Shown here one piece after another: positions 1-8,540 of a stretch of DNA of 64,000 bases. Position 1 is the first letter of the stretch; the number at the start of each line of letters is the position of its first letter. The notes beneath the pieces were generated by a model. It searched no databases, had not been told where the DNA came from, and saw only the letters and a list, made by a program, of their open reading frames with translations. The position numbers and the translations under genes were made by a program. This stretch comes from Gammaproteobacteria bacterium (GTDB lineage: Bacteria; Pseudomonadota; Gammaproteobacteria; Steroidobacterales; Steroidobacteraceae). The stretch lies in the NCBI GenBank assembly GCA_016707425.1, contig JADJHU010000015.1, positions 310,001-374,000 of the forward strand, given 5' to 3'.

Positions 1-1683
1 CGCCGATGCGCGCGACGGCAGCACCGCGAGGATCTCCGTCTCACCGAAGATCTGCCCGATCGAAGGCGCCGTCTCGCGCGCATCGAGCAGCCGGAAGAGA
101 TCGAACTCCGGATCGACCTCGACGAGCAGCGGCTCGGGGAGCCCGTCGATCACGAAGTCCGCCTGTCTGCTTCTCACGGAAATCTGTTCGATGTGCAGCC
201 CTTCGGCCGTGGTCACGTAGACCGGCACGCGGAGCACATAGGGCGCACCGGCCTGCTGCTGGACGAGGCGCCCGCGCAAACGATAGCGCGCGCCCGTGGG
301 CTCGACACGCAGATCTTCCAGCGCGAGTCGCGGCGCGCCCGTGCGCGCCACCCATTGCCCGAAGAATGCGCCGAGCTCCCGACCCGAGGTCTTTTCGAAA
401 ACCGCGCGCAGGTCAGCGAAGCTCGCCCGCCGGCCGCGCTGCTCGCGGTAGAACCGGGTGAGCGCGGCGCGGAATGTCTCGTCACCAAGCTCGCGACGCA
501 GCATGTGAAACAGCATGAGCGTCTTGCCGTAGCCGACCGCCTCGGTGGCGGCAGAGTGGCGCGTCCGGAAGGCGGTGAGCGGGAAATCCCGGTCGTCCTT
601 CACGAAGTCCCGGTATTTCCTGAGCGCGTCACGGCGAAACTCGAGACCCTGTCCGGCCTGCTCCTTCAGCAGGTGATCTGCCAGGTACGCCGTGAGTCCC
701 TCGCACCAGTTGCCGCTCGCGTAATCGACGAAGACGGAATTGCCCCACCAGTTGTGCAGGATCTCGTGCGGATAGGAGGAGGTCAGGATGAAGGGAAAGC
801 GGATGATCCTGGAGCCCAGCAGCGTGAAGGACGGCATGCCATAGCCGGTCTCCCAGAAGTTCTCCACGAGGGCGAACTTCCCGTAAGGGTAGGGACCGAT
901 GAGCCCGCGGTACATCTCCAGATACTGCGCCGTCGCCGCGAGATAGCGGCGCGCCAGGGGCTCCTCAGGCGTGCGCAGGAACACCTGTGCCTGGATGGCT
1001 CCCGCTGGTTGCGAGTACAGCGTGAGCGGACCACCGACGAGATCGATCTCGTCCACCGGACCCTCCGAACGCCACGCGGCCCGCCCCTGTGCATCACGCG
1101 AAGTCCCGCTGCCCTGGGAGATGAGATGCCAGCCCTGCGGCACTTCGCCCGTCAATTCGAAACTCAGCAGCTCCTCGTCGAAATACGGATACCAGAGCGT
1201 GCTGCCGCCGAGATAGATGCCCTCCTTCGAAATCAGCCCCGGCGTCTCGCGGAAGCCGCGCGTGTATTCCTCGGTCCGGGTGTCGGGCGGAAAATCGACC
1301 TGCCCCCGATAGCGCAGGCGGATCTCGCGCTCACCCGGAGCGAGCCGCACGCGATAGCGGATGATCTCGCCGCGCGCCGCGAGCGCCGTGCTCGAGCCGT
1401 TGATGCCGTGGAAGCCCTGCTGCGCATCGAAGGGCAGCGCCTCGACGGCGGGGCTCGACTCGAGGATGACGAACGGTCGGGCGAGCAGGAACTCCACGCT
1501 CTGTCCTGCGCGCTGCGGACCGAGCGTGACCTGCGCCTCGACCTCCAGAGACCCGGACGGCGGGTCGATGCGCAGATCGAGGTGATAGAAGGGCAGCGCC
1601 CCGGCGAATGCTCCCACCTGTCCGAAGGTGGTCAGCAGCAGAGCGGCGACCCTGCGTCGCCTCGCGCCAGAAATCACGCGCAT
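1..1683 (-). CDS. M1-family metallopeptidase-like protein (C-terminus beyond window)
   Basis: An open frame of 561 codons runs from an ATG at 1683 to the window edge, so the C-terminus is missing. The N-terminus reads as a signal peptide (Arg-rich, then AALLLTTFG), which suggests a periplasmic or exported protein. The zinc site is visible: HEILH at residues 306-310 followed by WWGN, and CEGLTAYLAD with a candidate third ligand Glu328. A GYGMPSF segment lies where aminopeptidases of this fold carry GAMEN. The HEXXH-to-Glu distance is 17 residues rather than the usual 18. A PDZ-like or other tail may follow outside the window. The start lies 5 bp after the ChaN/PDZ gene stop, so it is the last visible gene of the minus-strand operon with the TonB-dependent receptor. 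The family assignment is firm; the substrate is unknown. Confidence 0.85.
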   Translation of the reverse strand, partial: MRVISGARRRRVAALLLTTFGQVGAFAGALPFYHLDLRIDPPSGSLEVEAQVTLGPQRAGQSVEFLLARPFVILESSPAVEALPFDAQQGFHGINGSSTALAARGEIIRYRVRLAPGEREIRLRYRGQVDFPPDTRTEEYTRGFRETPGLISKEGIYLGGSTLWYPYFDEELLSFELTGEVPQGWHLISQGSGTSRDAQGRAAWRSEGPVDEIDLVGGPLTLYSQPAGAIQAQVFLRTPEEPLARRYLAATAQYLEMYRGLIGPYPYGKFALVENFWETGYGMPSFTLLGSRIIRFPFILTSSYPHEILHNWWGNSVFVDYASGNWCEGLTAYLADHLLKEQAGQGLEFRRDALRKYRDFVKDDRDFPLTAFRTRHSAATEAVGYGKTLMLFHMLRRELGDETFRAALTRFYREQRGRRASFADLRAVFEKTSGRELGAFFGQWVARTGAPRLALEDLRVEPTGARYRLRGRLVQQQAGAPYVLRVPVYVTTAEGLHIEQISVRSRQADFVIDGLPEPLLVEVDPEFDLFRLLDARETAPSIGQIFGETEILAVLPSRASA

Positions 1684-1688
1684 GCGGA

Positions 1689-2900
1689 TCAGCGCCGGAA
1701 CGCGACTTCGAGCTCGAGCGGCTTGCCGTCACGTTCGAGCCGCACGCGCGCCACGTCCCCCCATCGGCAGGCGGCGGTGAGCTCGCGCAGACGTCCGAAG
1801 GAGTCGATCTTCTCGGCGTCCAGCGCGAGCAGGATGTCACCGACGGCGAGCCCCGCTCTCGCTGCCGGCGAGCCCTCCGAGACCTGGATGATCTTCGTCG
1901 GCGAGGTTCCCAGCCGGCCGGCGAGCGAGACACCGAGCCAGGGCAGTTCAGGCGCCTTCTGCTCCGGGATCCCCCAGACGAAATCCGCATAGGAGGCGCG
2001 CACCTGCGGCACCTCGCGTCCCTCCGGGTCGCGCACGGCAACGGGAATCAGGGACGACACGCGCCCCGCGAAGCGCCCACGGAGCTGCCGCGCGGCGCCC
2101 AGGCCGTAACTCACGTGGCCCGTACCGATGAGCACCACGATGATGGCGTTCGGATCCTTCGTCGCCTGCACCGCCTGCGCGGCATTCCATCCCATGGCCG
2201 CGTCCCAGGTGGCCTGTGCGCGCAGCATGCCCTCGAGTTGCTCCGGACTCAGTCGCGCATGCAGCGCATCGCCGGATTCGAACGAGGCACGGAAGAGCGT
2301 GCGGAATCCGGCGTCCCCGGTGTCGATGCCCTCGGGCAGGAGTCTGCGCTGCGCAGCCGTGAGCGCGTCGAAGCCACGGGCGCGCACCGTCGCGACGACC
2401 TCGCGAGGCACGTTCACACCGCGGAGCTCCAGCCGATGGTCATGCGCGAAAAGGAAGATCTCCCGGTAGTAAGCCCAGGGATAGCCCCAGCTCTCGTACC
2501 AGTCGGAGAGCTTCACGAAACCATCTTCCGTGAACCAGCCAGCCCGCCAGCGATCGAGCACTTCCTGCTGCGTCGTCGGGAACATTTCGAGACCGATCAG
2601 CACACGCCGGCCCGCGCGGTGCAGTGCCTCGATGACCCGCGCCTGCACCCGGTGAGCGTCGAGATCGGTGTGCTCCTCACCGACGAAGAGGATCTGCACG
2701 CCGGCGAGGCGACGAGCCAGCTCGTCGGGAGTGATGAGCTCTCCGTTCGAGGTGTCGGTCACCGCATCGAGGACGAGCGGCGCATGACGGGCCGCGCGCA
2801 CCGGCTCGCCGAGCTCGAGGTCGGTGAGCACGGCCGCCGCGGCCGCGCCGCCACAGAGCGCCATGGCCAGACCCAGTCCCGTCAGTGCTGCGAGTCGCAT
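1689..2900 (-). CDS. ChaN-like (DUF399, haem-binding uptake) protein with C-terminal PDZ domain
   Basis: This 403-residue protein begins with a signal peptide (MRLAALTGLGLAMALCGG) without a convincing lipobox. Residues about 45-275 match the ChaN/Cofac_haem_bdg family: LFVGEEHTDLDAHRVQ, LIGLEMFPTTQQ, VLIGTGHVSYGLG. A PDZ domain occupies about residues 310-400 (PWLGVSLAG, SPAARAGLAVGDILLALD). Campylobacter ChaN is an iron-regulated lipoprotein that binds haem, so an outer-membrane or periplasmic role in haem or iron handling is the family-based expectation. The gene lies 18 bp after a TonB-dependent receptor gene and 5 bp before an M1-type peptidase gene, all on the minus strand, so they are probably co-transcribed. 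The fusion to PDZ suggests it docks a partner peptide or peptidase, but that is inference. Confidence 0.85.
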   Translation of the reverse strand: MRLAALTGLGLAMALCGGAAAAAVLTDLELGEPVRAARHAPLVLDAVTDTSNGELITPDELARRLAGVQILFVGEEHTDLDAHRVQARVIEALHRAGRRVLIGLEMFPTTQQEVLDRWRAGWFTEDGFVKLSDWYESWGYPWAYYREIFLFAHDHRLELRGVNVPREVVATVRARGFDALTAAQRRLLPEGIDTGDAGFRTLFRASFESGDALHARLSPEQLEGMLRAQATWDAAMGWNAAQAVQATKDPNAIIVVLIGTGHVSYGLGAARQLRGRFAGRVSSLIPVAVRDPEGREVPQVRASYADFVWGIPEQKAPELPWLGVSLAGRLGTSPTKIIQVSEGSPAARAGLAVGDILLALDAEKIDSFGRLRELTAACRWGDVARVRLERDGKPLELEVAFRR

Positions 2901-2918
2901 GGGTCGGCCCGGCTCCGG

Positions 2919-5402
2919 TCAGAAACGCATCCGCAGCGTCAGCCCGTAGGTGCGCAGGCGCGGATAGGAGACGCTGTAGCGCCAGGGAAAGAACGTGCCT
3001 CCGTTCGAGACGCCGCTCGGCAGCGTATTGGAGAAGAACACGTCGCGGTAGGCGGCCACCGGTTTGTCCTCGTTCGTGAGGTTGCGCCCCCAGAGCTCGA
3101 GCGTCCAGCGCGCGCCGCGCAGTCCGAGCGAGGCATTCACGAGTAGCTGTTCCGGAATGATCGCTTCGTTCGTGGCGTCCGCGAACTGCCTGCCGCGATA
3201 GGCGACATCGGTGCGCACGAACCAGTCACTGGTGCCGCGCGGCAGGGGAGCGACGTAGCCGGCGCCAGCGTTCGCCTGCCAGCGGGACATGCGCAGGATC
3301 TGGTTTCCGGAGATGTCGCCGAGGGGCGCGTAGCTCGGGAACTGCCGGAACGACTCGAGCTGGGCGCGACCATACTCCGCGTCGATCCACGCGAGGCCGG
3401 CGTGCAGGTCGATGCGCCGGGTGGGATGTGCGTTGACGGCGAGCTCCGCACCCCGCACGGTCGCATCGCCCGCATTCACATAGAACGCGGTCGGCATGAC
3501 GAGCTCGCGGCCGTCCACCGTCGAGAGAACCTGCGGAATGACGATGTCGCTCCAGTCGTTGTAGAAGACATCCGCCTCGATGCCCAGGCGGCGATCGAAC
3601 AGCTCGGCCTTCACACCCAGCTCATAGCTCCGGTTCTGCTCGGGATCGAAGGCTCCAGGAACGAACACGTCCACCCTGGGATCCGACACGAACTGCACGG
3701 TCGCCGAATCGAAGCCGCCGCCCTTCTCGGCATGGGCAATGGATCCGTAGAGCGTCCAGTTGTCGGCAGGCTTGAAGTCGAGCGTCGCGCGCCAGTTCAC
3801 GAGCCCCCAGGTGTCGCTTCCCCGCCGGGTGATCGCCGTATCGCCATCGTAGTTGTTGAAACCACGCTTCTCGTCCGTGTAGCGCGCTTCGACCCGCCCC
3901 GTCCAGCGGCCGCTGAAATCGAACTCGGTGTAGCCGAACAGGGCAGGCGCCTCGATCGTGCTCCTGTAGCGGGTCGCCGGATTGATGCCGCCGCGCGGAT
4001 CCGTGAACCACTCCAGGAAGGCCGCATCGCCGGCACCGGTCGCGAAATCCGCGTAGACGCCGGGCCCGACCGGCGTACAGGCAAGGCAGAAGGTCCCGAA
4101 ATCCGCAGGCAAGGGCCGGGTTGCAATGAGGCCGTCCTCGAAATCGCGGGTCGTCGTCCTGTGGTAGTAGGCGCCGACGGAATAGCGGAAGCGGTGTCCG
4201 ACCGCGCTCGTGAAACGGATCTCCTGGCTGAACTCCTCGGTCTCGTCGCCGGGACCGAACTGCATCAGACCCGTCTGGAACTGGCGGCGCACGCCGCTCG
4301 GGAAGCCCATGAAGCGGCCCAGTGGCGCGGCGAGATAGGTGAAAGGCACCGTCTCGCCGATGGCGCGTGATCCGTCGAGGACATAGCTCTGCCCGACCTT
4401 CGAATAGCCGGACAGTGCCGAGAGCACGCCTGCCTCCGTCTTCCACTGCAGGCGGAGGTGGCCACGTGTCAGGTCGCGATCCTCGCCCGTGGCCGCAGGA
4501 ATCACGGAGATGCCGTTACTCCCCACCACGGGGAACTCGCCGCAGAAGTTCTGCAGCCGGCTCGACGGCAGGGGCACCGGTGGCGGCTGCACGCTGCGGC
4601 GGTCCTCACAGTTGGCGGCGATCGGCTGGATCGCGGAGTTGTCGATCTCGTCCCTGGAGACATAGAGCGAAAACTCACCCTCGAAAACGTCGTCCAGTGT
4701 GAAGAGCAGCGTTCCCTGCGCCGTCTTGAACCGGTAACCACCGATGTCGGGACCACCCCCAGGAAACCGGTTCTCGTAGGAACCATCGAAATTGTCGTAG
4801 AGCAGCGCAATGCGCCCCTTGAGTTTCCCGGGAAGTATCGGGCCACTGAGAGACAGCGAACCGAGCAGCCGGCCCTCGCTGCCCACCGTGAGCTCCGCCT
4901 TCCCGTGCGGCTCGTCGGTCGGTTTGGAGGTGACGTAGTTGATCGCGCCCGCGAAGCTGTTGCGTCCGTAGAGCGCCGCCTGGGGACCCCGGATGACCTC
5001 GATGCGCTCGAGGTCGAGCTGGCTGAAGTTCAGCCCCTCACGGCCCGAGACATAGACGCCGTCGACGAAGATCGCCGCGTTGTTCTCACCGAAGATGTCG
5101 ATCGGCGCCATGCCGCGGATCACGGGCACCGGCAGGAACTCGCCTTCGACATTCGAGAACGTGAGCCCCGGCGTGTTCGCCGCCACGTCGTAGAGATTGC
5201 GGATGCCACGGTCTTCGATCGCCTGCCCGGTGAGCGCCGTGATGGCGAGCGGGACATCCAGCAGTCGCTCCCGCTCCTTGCGGGCGGTGACGATGATCTC
5301 CTCGAGCACGGCCGGATTCGCCGCCTGCTCCTGGGCGACGAGCGGTCCGGCGATCAGCGTCGCGGCAAATGCCGACAGCGCAGCCCTCGGGCAGGCATTC
5401 AT
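2919..5402 (-). CDS. TonB-dependent outer-membrane receptor
   Basis: This 827-residue protein has a signal peptide ending near LVAQ, a TonB box-like EEIIVTARK and a plug domain at about residues 35-165 (VPLAITALTG, VIRGMAPIDIFGEN, ERIEVIRGPQAALYGRNSFAGAINYVT). A long beta-barrel follows and ends in the outer-membrane C-terminal Phe (LTLRMRF). The composition and plug motifs fit the large group of receptors seen in Caulobacter, Sphingomonas and environmental gammaproteobacteria. The ligand cannot be told from the sequence. Its start codon overlaps the stop of the upstream PD40 lipoprotein gene by 4 bp (ATGA), indicating translational coupling. The ChaN-like gene directly downstream makes haem or iron a reasonable guess, but no iron-box was identified. 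Confidence 0.93.
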   Translation of the reverse strand: MNACPRAALSAFAATLIAGPLVAQEQAANPAVLEEIIVTARKERERLLDVPLAITALTGQAIEDRGIRNLYDVAANTPGLTFSNVEGEFLPVPVIRGMAPIDIFGENNAAIFVDGVYVSGREGLNFSQLDLERIEVIRGPQAALYGRNSFAGAINYVTSKPTDEPHGKAELTVGSEGRLLGSLSLSGPILPGKLKGRIALLYDNFDGSYENRFPGGGPDIGGYRFKTAQGTLLFTLDDVFEGEFSLYVSRDEIDNSAIQPIAANCEDRRSVQPPPVPLPSSRLQNFCGEFPVVGSNGISVIPAATGEDRDLTRGHLRLQWKTEAGVLSALSGYSKVGQSYVLDGSRAIGETVPFTYLAAPLGRFMGFPSGVRRQFQTGLMQFGPGDETEEFSQEIRFTSAVGHRFRYSVGAYYHRTTTRDFEDGLIATRPLPADFGTFCLACTPVGPGVYADFATGAGDAAFLEWFTDPRGGINPATRYRSTIEAPALFGYTEFDFSGRWTGRVEARYTDEKRGFNNYDGDTAITRRGSDTWGLVNWRATLDFKPADNWTLYGSIAHAEKGGGFDSATVQFVSDPRVDVFVPGAFDPEQNRSYELGVKAELFDRRLGIEADVFYNDWSDIVIPQVLSTVDGRELVMPTAFYVNAGDATVRGAELAVNAHPTRRIDLHAGLAWIDAEYGRAQLESFRQFPSYAPLGDISGNQILRMSRWQANAGAGYVAPLPRGTSDWFVRTDVAYRGRQFADATNEAIIPEQLLVNASLGLRGARWTLELWGRNLTNEDKPVAAYRDVFFSNTLPSGVSNGGTFFPWRYSVSYPRLRTYGLTLRMRF

Positions 5403-6505
5403 CGTCCACTCCGGTGTGAAATGGCGCGATCCTTCTTCGGTCCGAGGCCGAGCGAGCTCACGTCCATCACATGCAGCCTGAGACCCATGAAGCCCTTGCC
5501 GGTGCTGCGCGAGGACGTCCAGACCATCTTGCGCCCGTCGGGTGAGATCGACGGGAAGCCGTCGAACCCGGCGTCGAAGGTGAGGCGGCGCGGCTCGCCG
5601 CCCTGCAGATCGCCGAGGAAGACTTCGTAGTTCTTGCCGCCGTCGAGCGCGCGTACGAACACGAAGTGCCGCCCGTCGGGCGCCGGGTACGGCGCCCAGT
5701 TCATGTCGTCGGTGAAGGTGCGCTGCGTGCGCTGCGTGCCGTCGTGCCGGATGGTGAAGACCGTCATCGGCGTCGGGTGCCGGCCCTGATCCTCACGCTT
5801 CCAGGCGCGGAAGAGGATCGTCTCGCTGTCCGGAAGATAGTAGGGCGCGCCTTCCTCCCAGTCCGGCGTGTTGGTGATACGCGCTTCCCCGCTGCCATCG
5901 GGGCGCATGCGCCAGAGATCCATCTGGCCGTCGATCTGGCGGCCGAAGACGATCCACTGCCCGTCGGGCGACACGGACGCCTCGGCCTCGTAGTAGAGAT
6001 TGTCCGTCAGGCGCCTGACGTTGCCACCGGCGAGATCGGAGACGTAGAGCTCCGCGCCCCGCGGGTAATCCGCGGGGTTGGACCAGTTGCCGGGCGGCAG
6101 GTCGGGATGGTCCTTGATGGAGGTCCACACCAGATGCTTGCCGTCGGGAAAGTAATACGAGCAGGCGTCCCAGCCCCGGTCGTTGATGAGCGTGATCTCC
6201 CGCCCGTCGTCAGTGAAGGTCTGGGTGAGAAAGCCCTCCGTGCCGCGCGGACTCTTCAGCGCTTTCGGGCTCGAAACCTGGGCGACGAGGTGATGGCTGT
6301 CGGGGCCATAGTAGGCCTCCGCAGCCGTCGGCAGATTCGGGATCTGCCAGGAAGGCAGTTCGCCCTCGCGCGTGGAGATCGAGGCGCCCTCCGGAATGGG
6401 TACGGGTCCGGCGCTGCGCTTGCTGGCGCCGGAGGCACAGGCGGAAAGGGCCAGCGAGGCGGCAAGAACCAGAGATCCGGAGACAAAGTGCATGTTCTGA
6501 TACAT
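5399..6505 (-). CDS. TolB-like PD40 beta-propeller lipoprotein
   Basis: This 368-residue protein has a lipoprotein signal (VLAASLALSACASG, lipobox LSAC) and then repeated PD40/WD40-like blades: GREITLINDRGWDACSYYFPDGKHLVWTS, EAEASVSPDGQWIVFGRQ, GFPSISPDGRKMVWTSSR. PD40 proteins are usually periplasmic beta-propellers such as TolB. This one is a lipoprotein that opens an operon with a TonB-dependent receptor. The first ATG (6505) lies just after a GATAAT element on the minus strand, so the mRNA may be almost leaderless; a second ATG is four codons in. Its stop overlaps the receptor start by 4 bp. A role as a surface or periplasmic sensor or accessory of the receptor is inference. Confidence 0.85.
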   Translation of the reverse strand: MYQNMHFVSGSLVLAASLALSACASGASKRSAGPVPIPEGASISTREGELPSWQIPNLPTAAEAYYGPDSHHLVAQVSSPKALKSPRGTEGFLTQTFTDDGREITLINDRGWDACSYYFPDGKHLVWTSIKDHPDLPPGNWSNPADYPRGAELYVSDLAGGNVRRLTDNLYYEAEASVSPDGQWIVFGRQIDGQMDLWRMRPDGSGEARITNTPDWEEGAPYYLPDSETILFRAWKREDQGRHPTPMTVFTIRHDGTQRTQRTFTDDMNWAPYPAPDGRHFVFVRALDGGKNYEVFLGDLQGGEPRRLTFDAGFDGFPSISPDGRKMVWTSSRSTGKGFMGLRLHVMDVSSLGLGPKKDRAISHRSGR

Positions 6506-6585
6506 CTTTGCATTATCGCCATTTCTGCGGGCGATGCGACCCTGGTTTATCCTCAGGCACCTTCATCGCCACCCGGGGAGGCCCG

Positions 6586-7662
6586 GTGACCCACGCAGCA
6601 ATCACCGGCTGGGGCAAATGTCTGCCTCCCGCCGTGCTGTCCAATGCCGATCTTGCAACGTTTCTCGATACCACGGACGAGTGGATCACCAGCCGCACCG
6701 GCATCCGTGAACGGCGCATCTCGCATGTCCCGCTCGGCGAGCTGGCGTACGTCGCCTCGCGGCGCGCGCTCGCCGCCGCGGCGCTCGAGCCCCGCGAGGT
6801 CGAGCTGATCGTCTTCGGCACCTGCAGTCACGACGATCAGGTGCCGAACATGGCCTCGGGGCTGCAGTGCCGCATCGGCGCCGAAGGCTGCGCGGCGATG
6901 GACCTGAACACCGCGTGCACGAGCTTCCTCTACGGCCTGTCGACTGCGACGGCGATGATCCGCTCGGGCGTCGTCAGCAACGCGCTGGTCGTCGGTGCCG
7001 AGCTCATCTCGCCGTTCATGGACTGGACGGACCGCAACGTCGCGGTCCTCTTCGGTGACGGCGCGGCCGCCGTGGTGCTGCAGGCCACGGAGCGCCCCGA
7101 GGGGGTGCTCGCCGAGCTCCTCGGGTGCTCTGGGGAGTCGCGCGAAATCCTGCGCGTGCATGGCATGGGGGGCGCCTATGTGAACAAGGGCCGTCCCTAC
7201 GGCGAGGTGAGCTGGCAGTTCGAGGGTCAGGAGATCTTCAGGAAGGCCGTCCACGGCATGAGCCATGCCTGCGAAGCCGCCCTCGGAAAGGCGAAGCTCG
7301 AGCCGCCGGAGATCGATCTGGTCGTCCCGCACCAGGCGAACCTGCGCATCATCGAGGCGGTGGCAAAGCGCGCCCGGGTGCCGATGGAACGCGTGTACGT
7401 GAATGTGCAGCGCTACGGGAATATGTCATCTGCGACCGTGCCGGTCGCGCTCTGCGAAGCGCTCGAGGGCGGACGCATCCGGCCGGGTTCACTCCTGCTG
7501 ACCCCGGCCTTCGGCGGCGGGCTGAGCTACTGCGCGCAGGTCCTGCGCTGGGGCGAACGCACCCATCCTCTGGGAAGCAGCGACGCCGAGCTGCCGCCCT
7601 GCGACCGGAGCGCGCTGGAGATCGTCAGGGACGTCCTCGAAGCGAAGCGCCGACCCGCCTGA
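6586..7662 (+). CDS. 3-oxoacyl-ACP synthase III (FabH-like)
   Basis: This 358-residue member of the KAS III thiolase-fold family has the complete Cys-His-Asn triad: TACTSFLYG, VPHQANLRI and RYGNMSSATVPVAL, and ends with the AFGGGLSYCAQVLRW signature. These enzymes condense an acyl-CoA with malonyl-ACP to start fatty-acid or secondary-metabolite chains. The start is a GTG chosen because GGGGAGG lies 4 bases upstream (6575-6581); a longer frame without a ribosome-binding site begins at 6508. The gene stands alone, divergent from the PD40 gene, and is not in a fab cluster, so it may be a second FabH with a special primer preference. The C-terminal extension after the signature (about 35 residues, charged) is unusual. 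Confidence 0.9.
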   Translation: MTHAAITGWGKCLPPAVLSNADLATFLDTTDEWITSRTGIRERRISHVPLGELAYVASRRALAAAALEPREVELIVFGTCSHDDQVPNMASGLQCRIGAEGCAAMDLNTACTSFLYGLSTATAMIRSGVVSNALVVGAELISPFMDWTDRNVAVLFGDGAAAVVLQATERPEGVLAELLGCSGESREILRVHGMGGAYVNKGRPYGEVSWQFEGQEIFRKAVHGMSHACEAALGKAKLEPPEIDLVVPHQANLRIIEAVAKRARVPMERVYVNVQRYGNMSSATVPVALCEALEGGRIRPGSLLLTPAFGGGLSYCAQVLRWGERTHPLGSSDAELPPCDRSALEIVRDVLEAKRRPA

Positions 7663-7702
7663 GCCCAGAGGCTGCGGGGCAACGCCGGAGGGCCTAGGAG
7701 GG

Positions 7703-7828
7703 CTACCTCTTCGGCGGAGTCCCGCGAGCGGGTGCCTTCTTGTTCCCGGCAGGGTCTTTCGGGCGCGTCTTGCCGAAACTGCCCCGATAGATCTTGCCGC
7801 GCCTGCTCTTGCGATCTCCCTTGCCCAT
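7703..7828 (-). CDS. thx: 30S ribosomal protein THX (41 aa)
   Basis: This small gene encodes 41 residues beginning MGKGDRKSRRGKIYRGSFGK, followed by TRPKD. That N-terminus is diagnostic of the THX family of small basic 30S proteins (MGKGDKRTRRGKI...GT/SYG.RP). The product is very rich in Lys and Arg and is expected to bind in a 16S rRNA cavity at the head of the small subunit. GTGGGG lies a few bases upstream of the ATG and may serve for ribosome binding. The gene is convergent with the FabH-like gene, which ends 40 bp away. It is short enough to escape default gene callers. Confidence 0.9.
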   Translation of the reverse strand: MGKGDRKSRRGKIYRGSFGKTRPKDPAGNKKAPARGTPPKR

Positions 7829-8165
7829 CGAATCGACCCCACTCTTTGGTCGCACCCCAGGAGGGCGCGGCGGGAGTCTAGGCGAGCGCCCCGCAATAGG
7901 CCAGCAGCAATTTGTTGTGCGGCCGGCCCGCTTGGGGTATGTTCCGCCGCGGTTCGTGCCTCTCTACCTTTCCTGCCGATTGCCGTGGCCCGAGAAACCG
8001 GGTGCGTCCCCTCGACCGTAAAGCCGATTGGTTCTCGACCCAAGGTGGCAGCTGGCTGCCGCTGGCGATCCTGCCGGTTGCATCGCTGCCTTGTGCCCAG
8101 CGGCCAGGCCGTTCGAACCCGATATGGGAGGCGGGGGCCGCGTTCGATGGAGTCTGTATTTTTTT
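7829..8165. other. Intergenic region between thx and the RRM gene
   Basis: This stretch of about 340 bases separates divergent thx (minus) and the RRM gene (plus). I find no convincing reading frame. It probably contains both promoters and a long 5' untranslated region for the RRM gene, ending in a run of seven T just before its ATG. The string GTTCGAACCC at about 8110 recalls a tRNA T-loop, but no flanking stem exists. Confidence 0.5.
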
Positions 8166-8450
8166 ATGAAGATCTATGTTGGAAACCTGCCGTTCACAGC
8201 CGACGAGAATTCGGTGCGTGAGCTTTTCGCGCAGCACGGCACAGTGGAGTCGGTGAGCCTGATCACCGATCGCGACACCGGCCGGCCTCGCGGTTTCGGC
8301 TTCGTGCAGATGCCGAATGCCGATGCGCAGCGCGCCATCCAGAACCTCAACGGCAAGCAGATGGGCGGCCGCCCGCTGCGCGTCAACGAGGCTCAGGAGC
8401 GCGAGCGTGGCGGCGGCGGCGGTGGCCCGCGCGGTCCGAAGCGCTGGTAA
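8166..8450 (+). CDS. RNA-binding protein with single RRM domain
   Basis: This 94-residue protein is an RRM (RNP-1 RGFGFVQM at about residues 41-48, RNP-2 IYVGNL at residues 3-8) followed by a short Gly-rich basic tail (ERGGGGGGPRGPKRW). Such small RRM proteins are found in cyanobacteria and proteobacteria and are often cold-induced RNA chaperones. The start was chosen at the ATG that begins the RRM (MKIYVGN), because the upstream in-frame extension has no domain. The best Shine-Dalgarno (GGAG at 8149-8152) is 13 bases from the ATG with a T-rich spacer, which is long and may indicate regulated initiation. A strong terminator follows. The function on particular RNAs is unknown. Confidence 0.9.
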   Translation: MKIYVGNLPFTADENSVRELFAQHGTVESVSLITDRDTGRPRGFGFVQMPNADAQRAIQNLNGKQMGGRPLRVNEAQERERGGGGGGPRGPKRW

Positions 8451-8477
8451 TCGCGTCCCGCAGCGTTCATGCGGAAC

Positions 8478-8513
8478 AGGGCGTCCGGGTCACACCGGGC
8501 GCCCTCTTTCTTT
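8478..8513 (+). terminator. Rho-independent terminator after the RRM gene
   Basis: AGGGCGTCCGG pairs with CCGGGCGCCCT around a six-base loop (11 bp including one G-T pair) and is followed by CTTTCTTT. It sits 27 bp downstream of the RRM stop codon. Confidence 0.85.
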
Positions 8514-8540
8514 GGGCGACGGACGGTCCGCGGGGAACGA

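Noticed and set aside
193..1992. Long plus-strand frame opposite the M1 and ChaN genes
   Set aside because: It mirrors the real minus-strand genes, has no family motif and is a by-product of high GC.
8100..8130. GTTCGAACCC string resembling a tRNA T-loop
   Set aside because: The flanks do not form the T-arm or acceptor stem.
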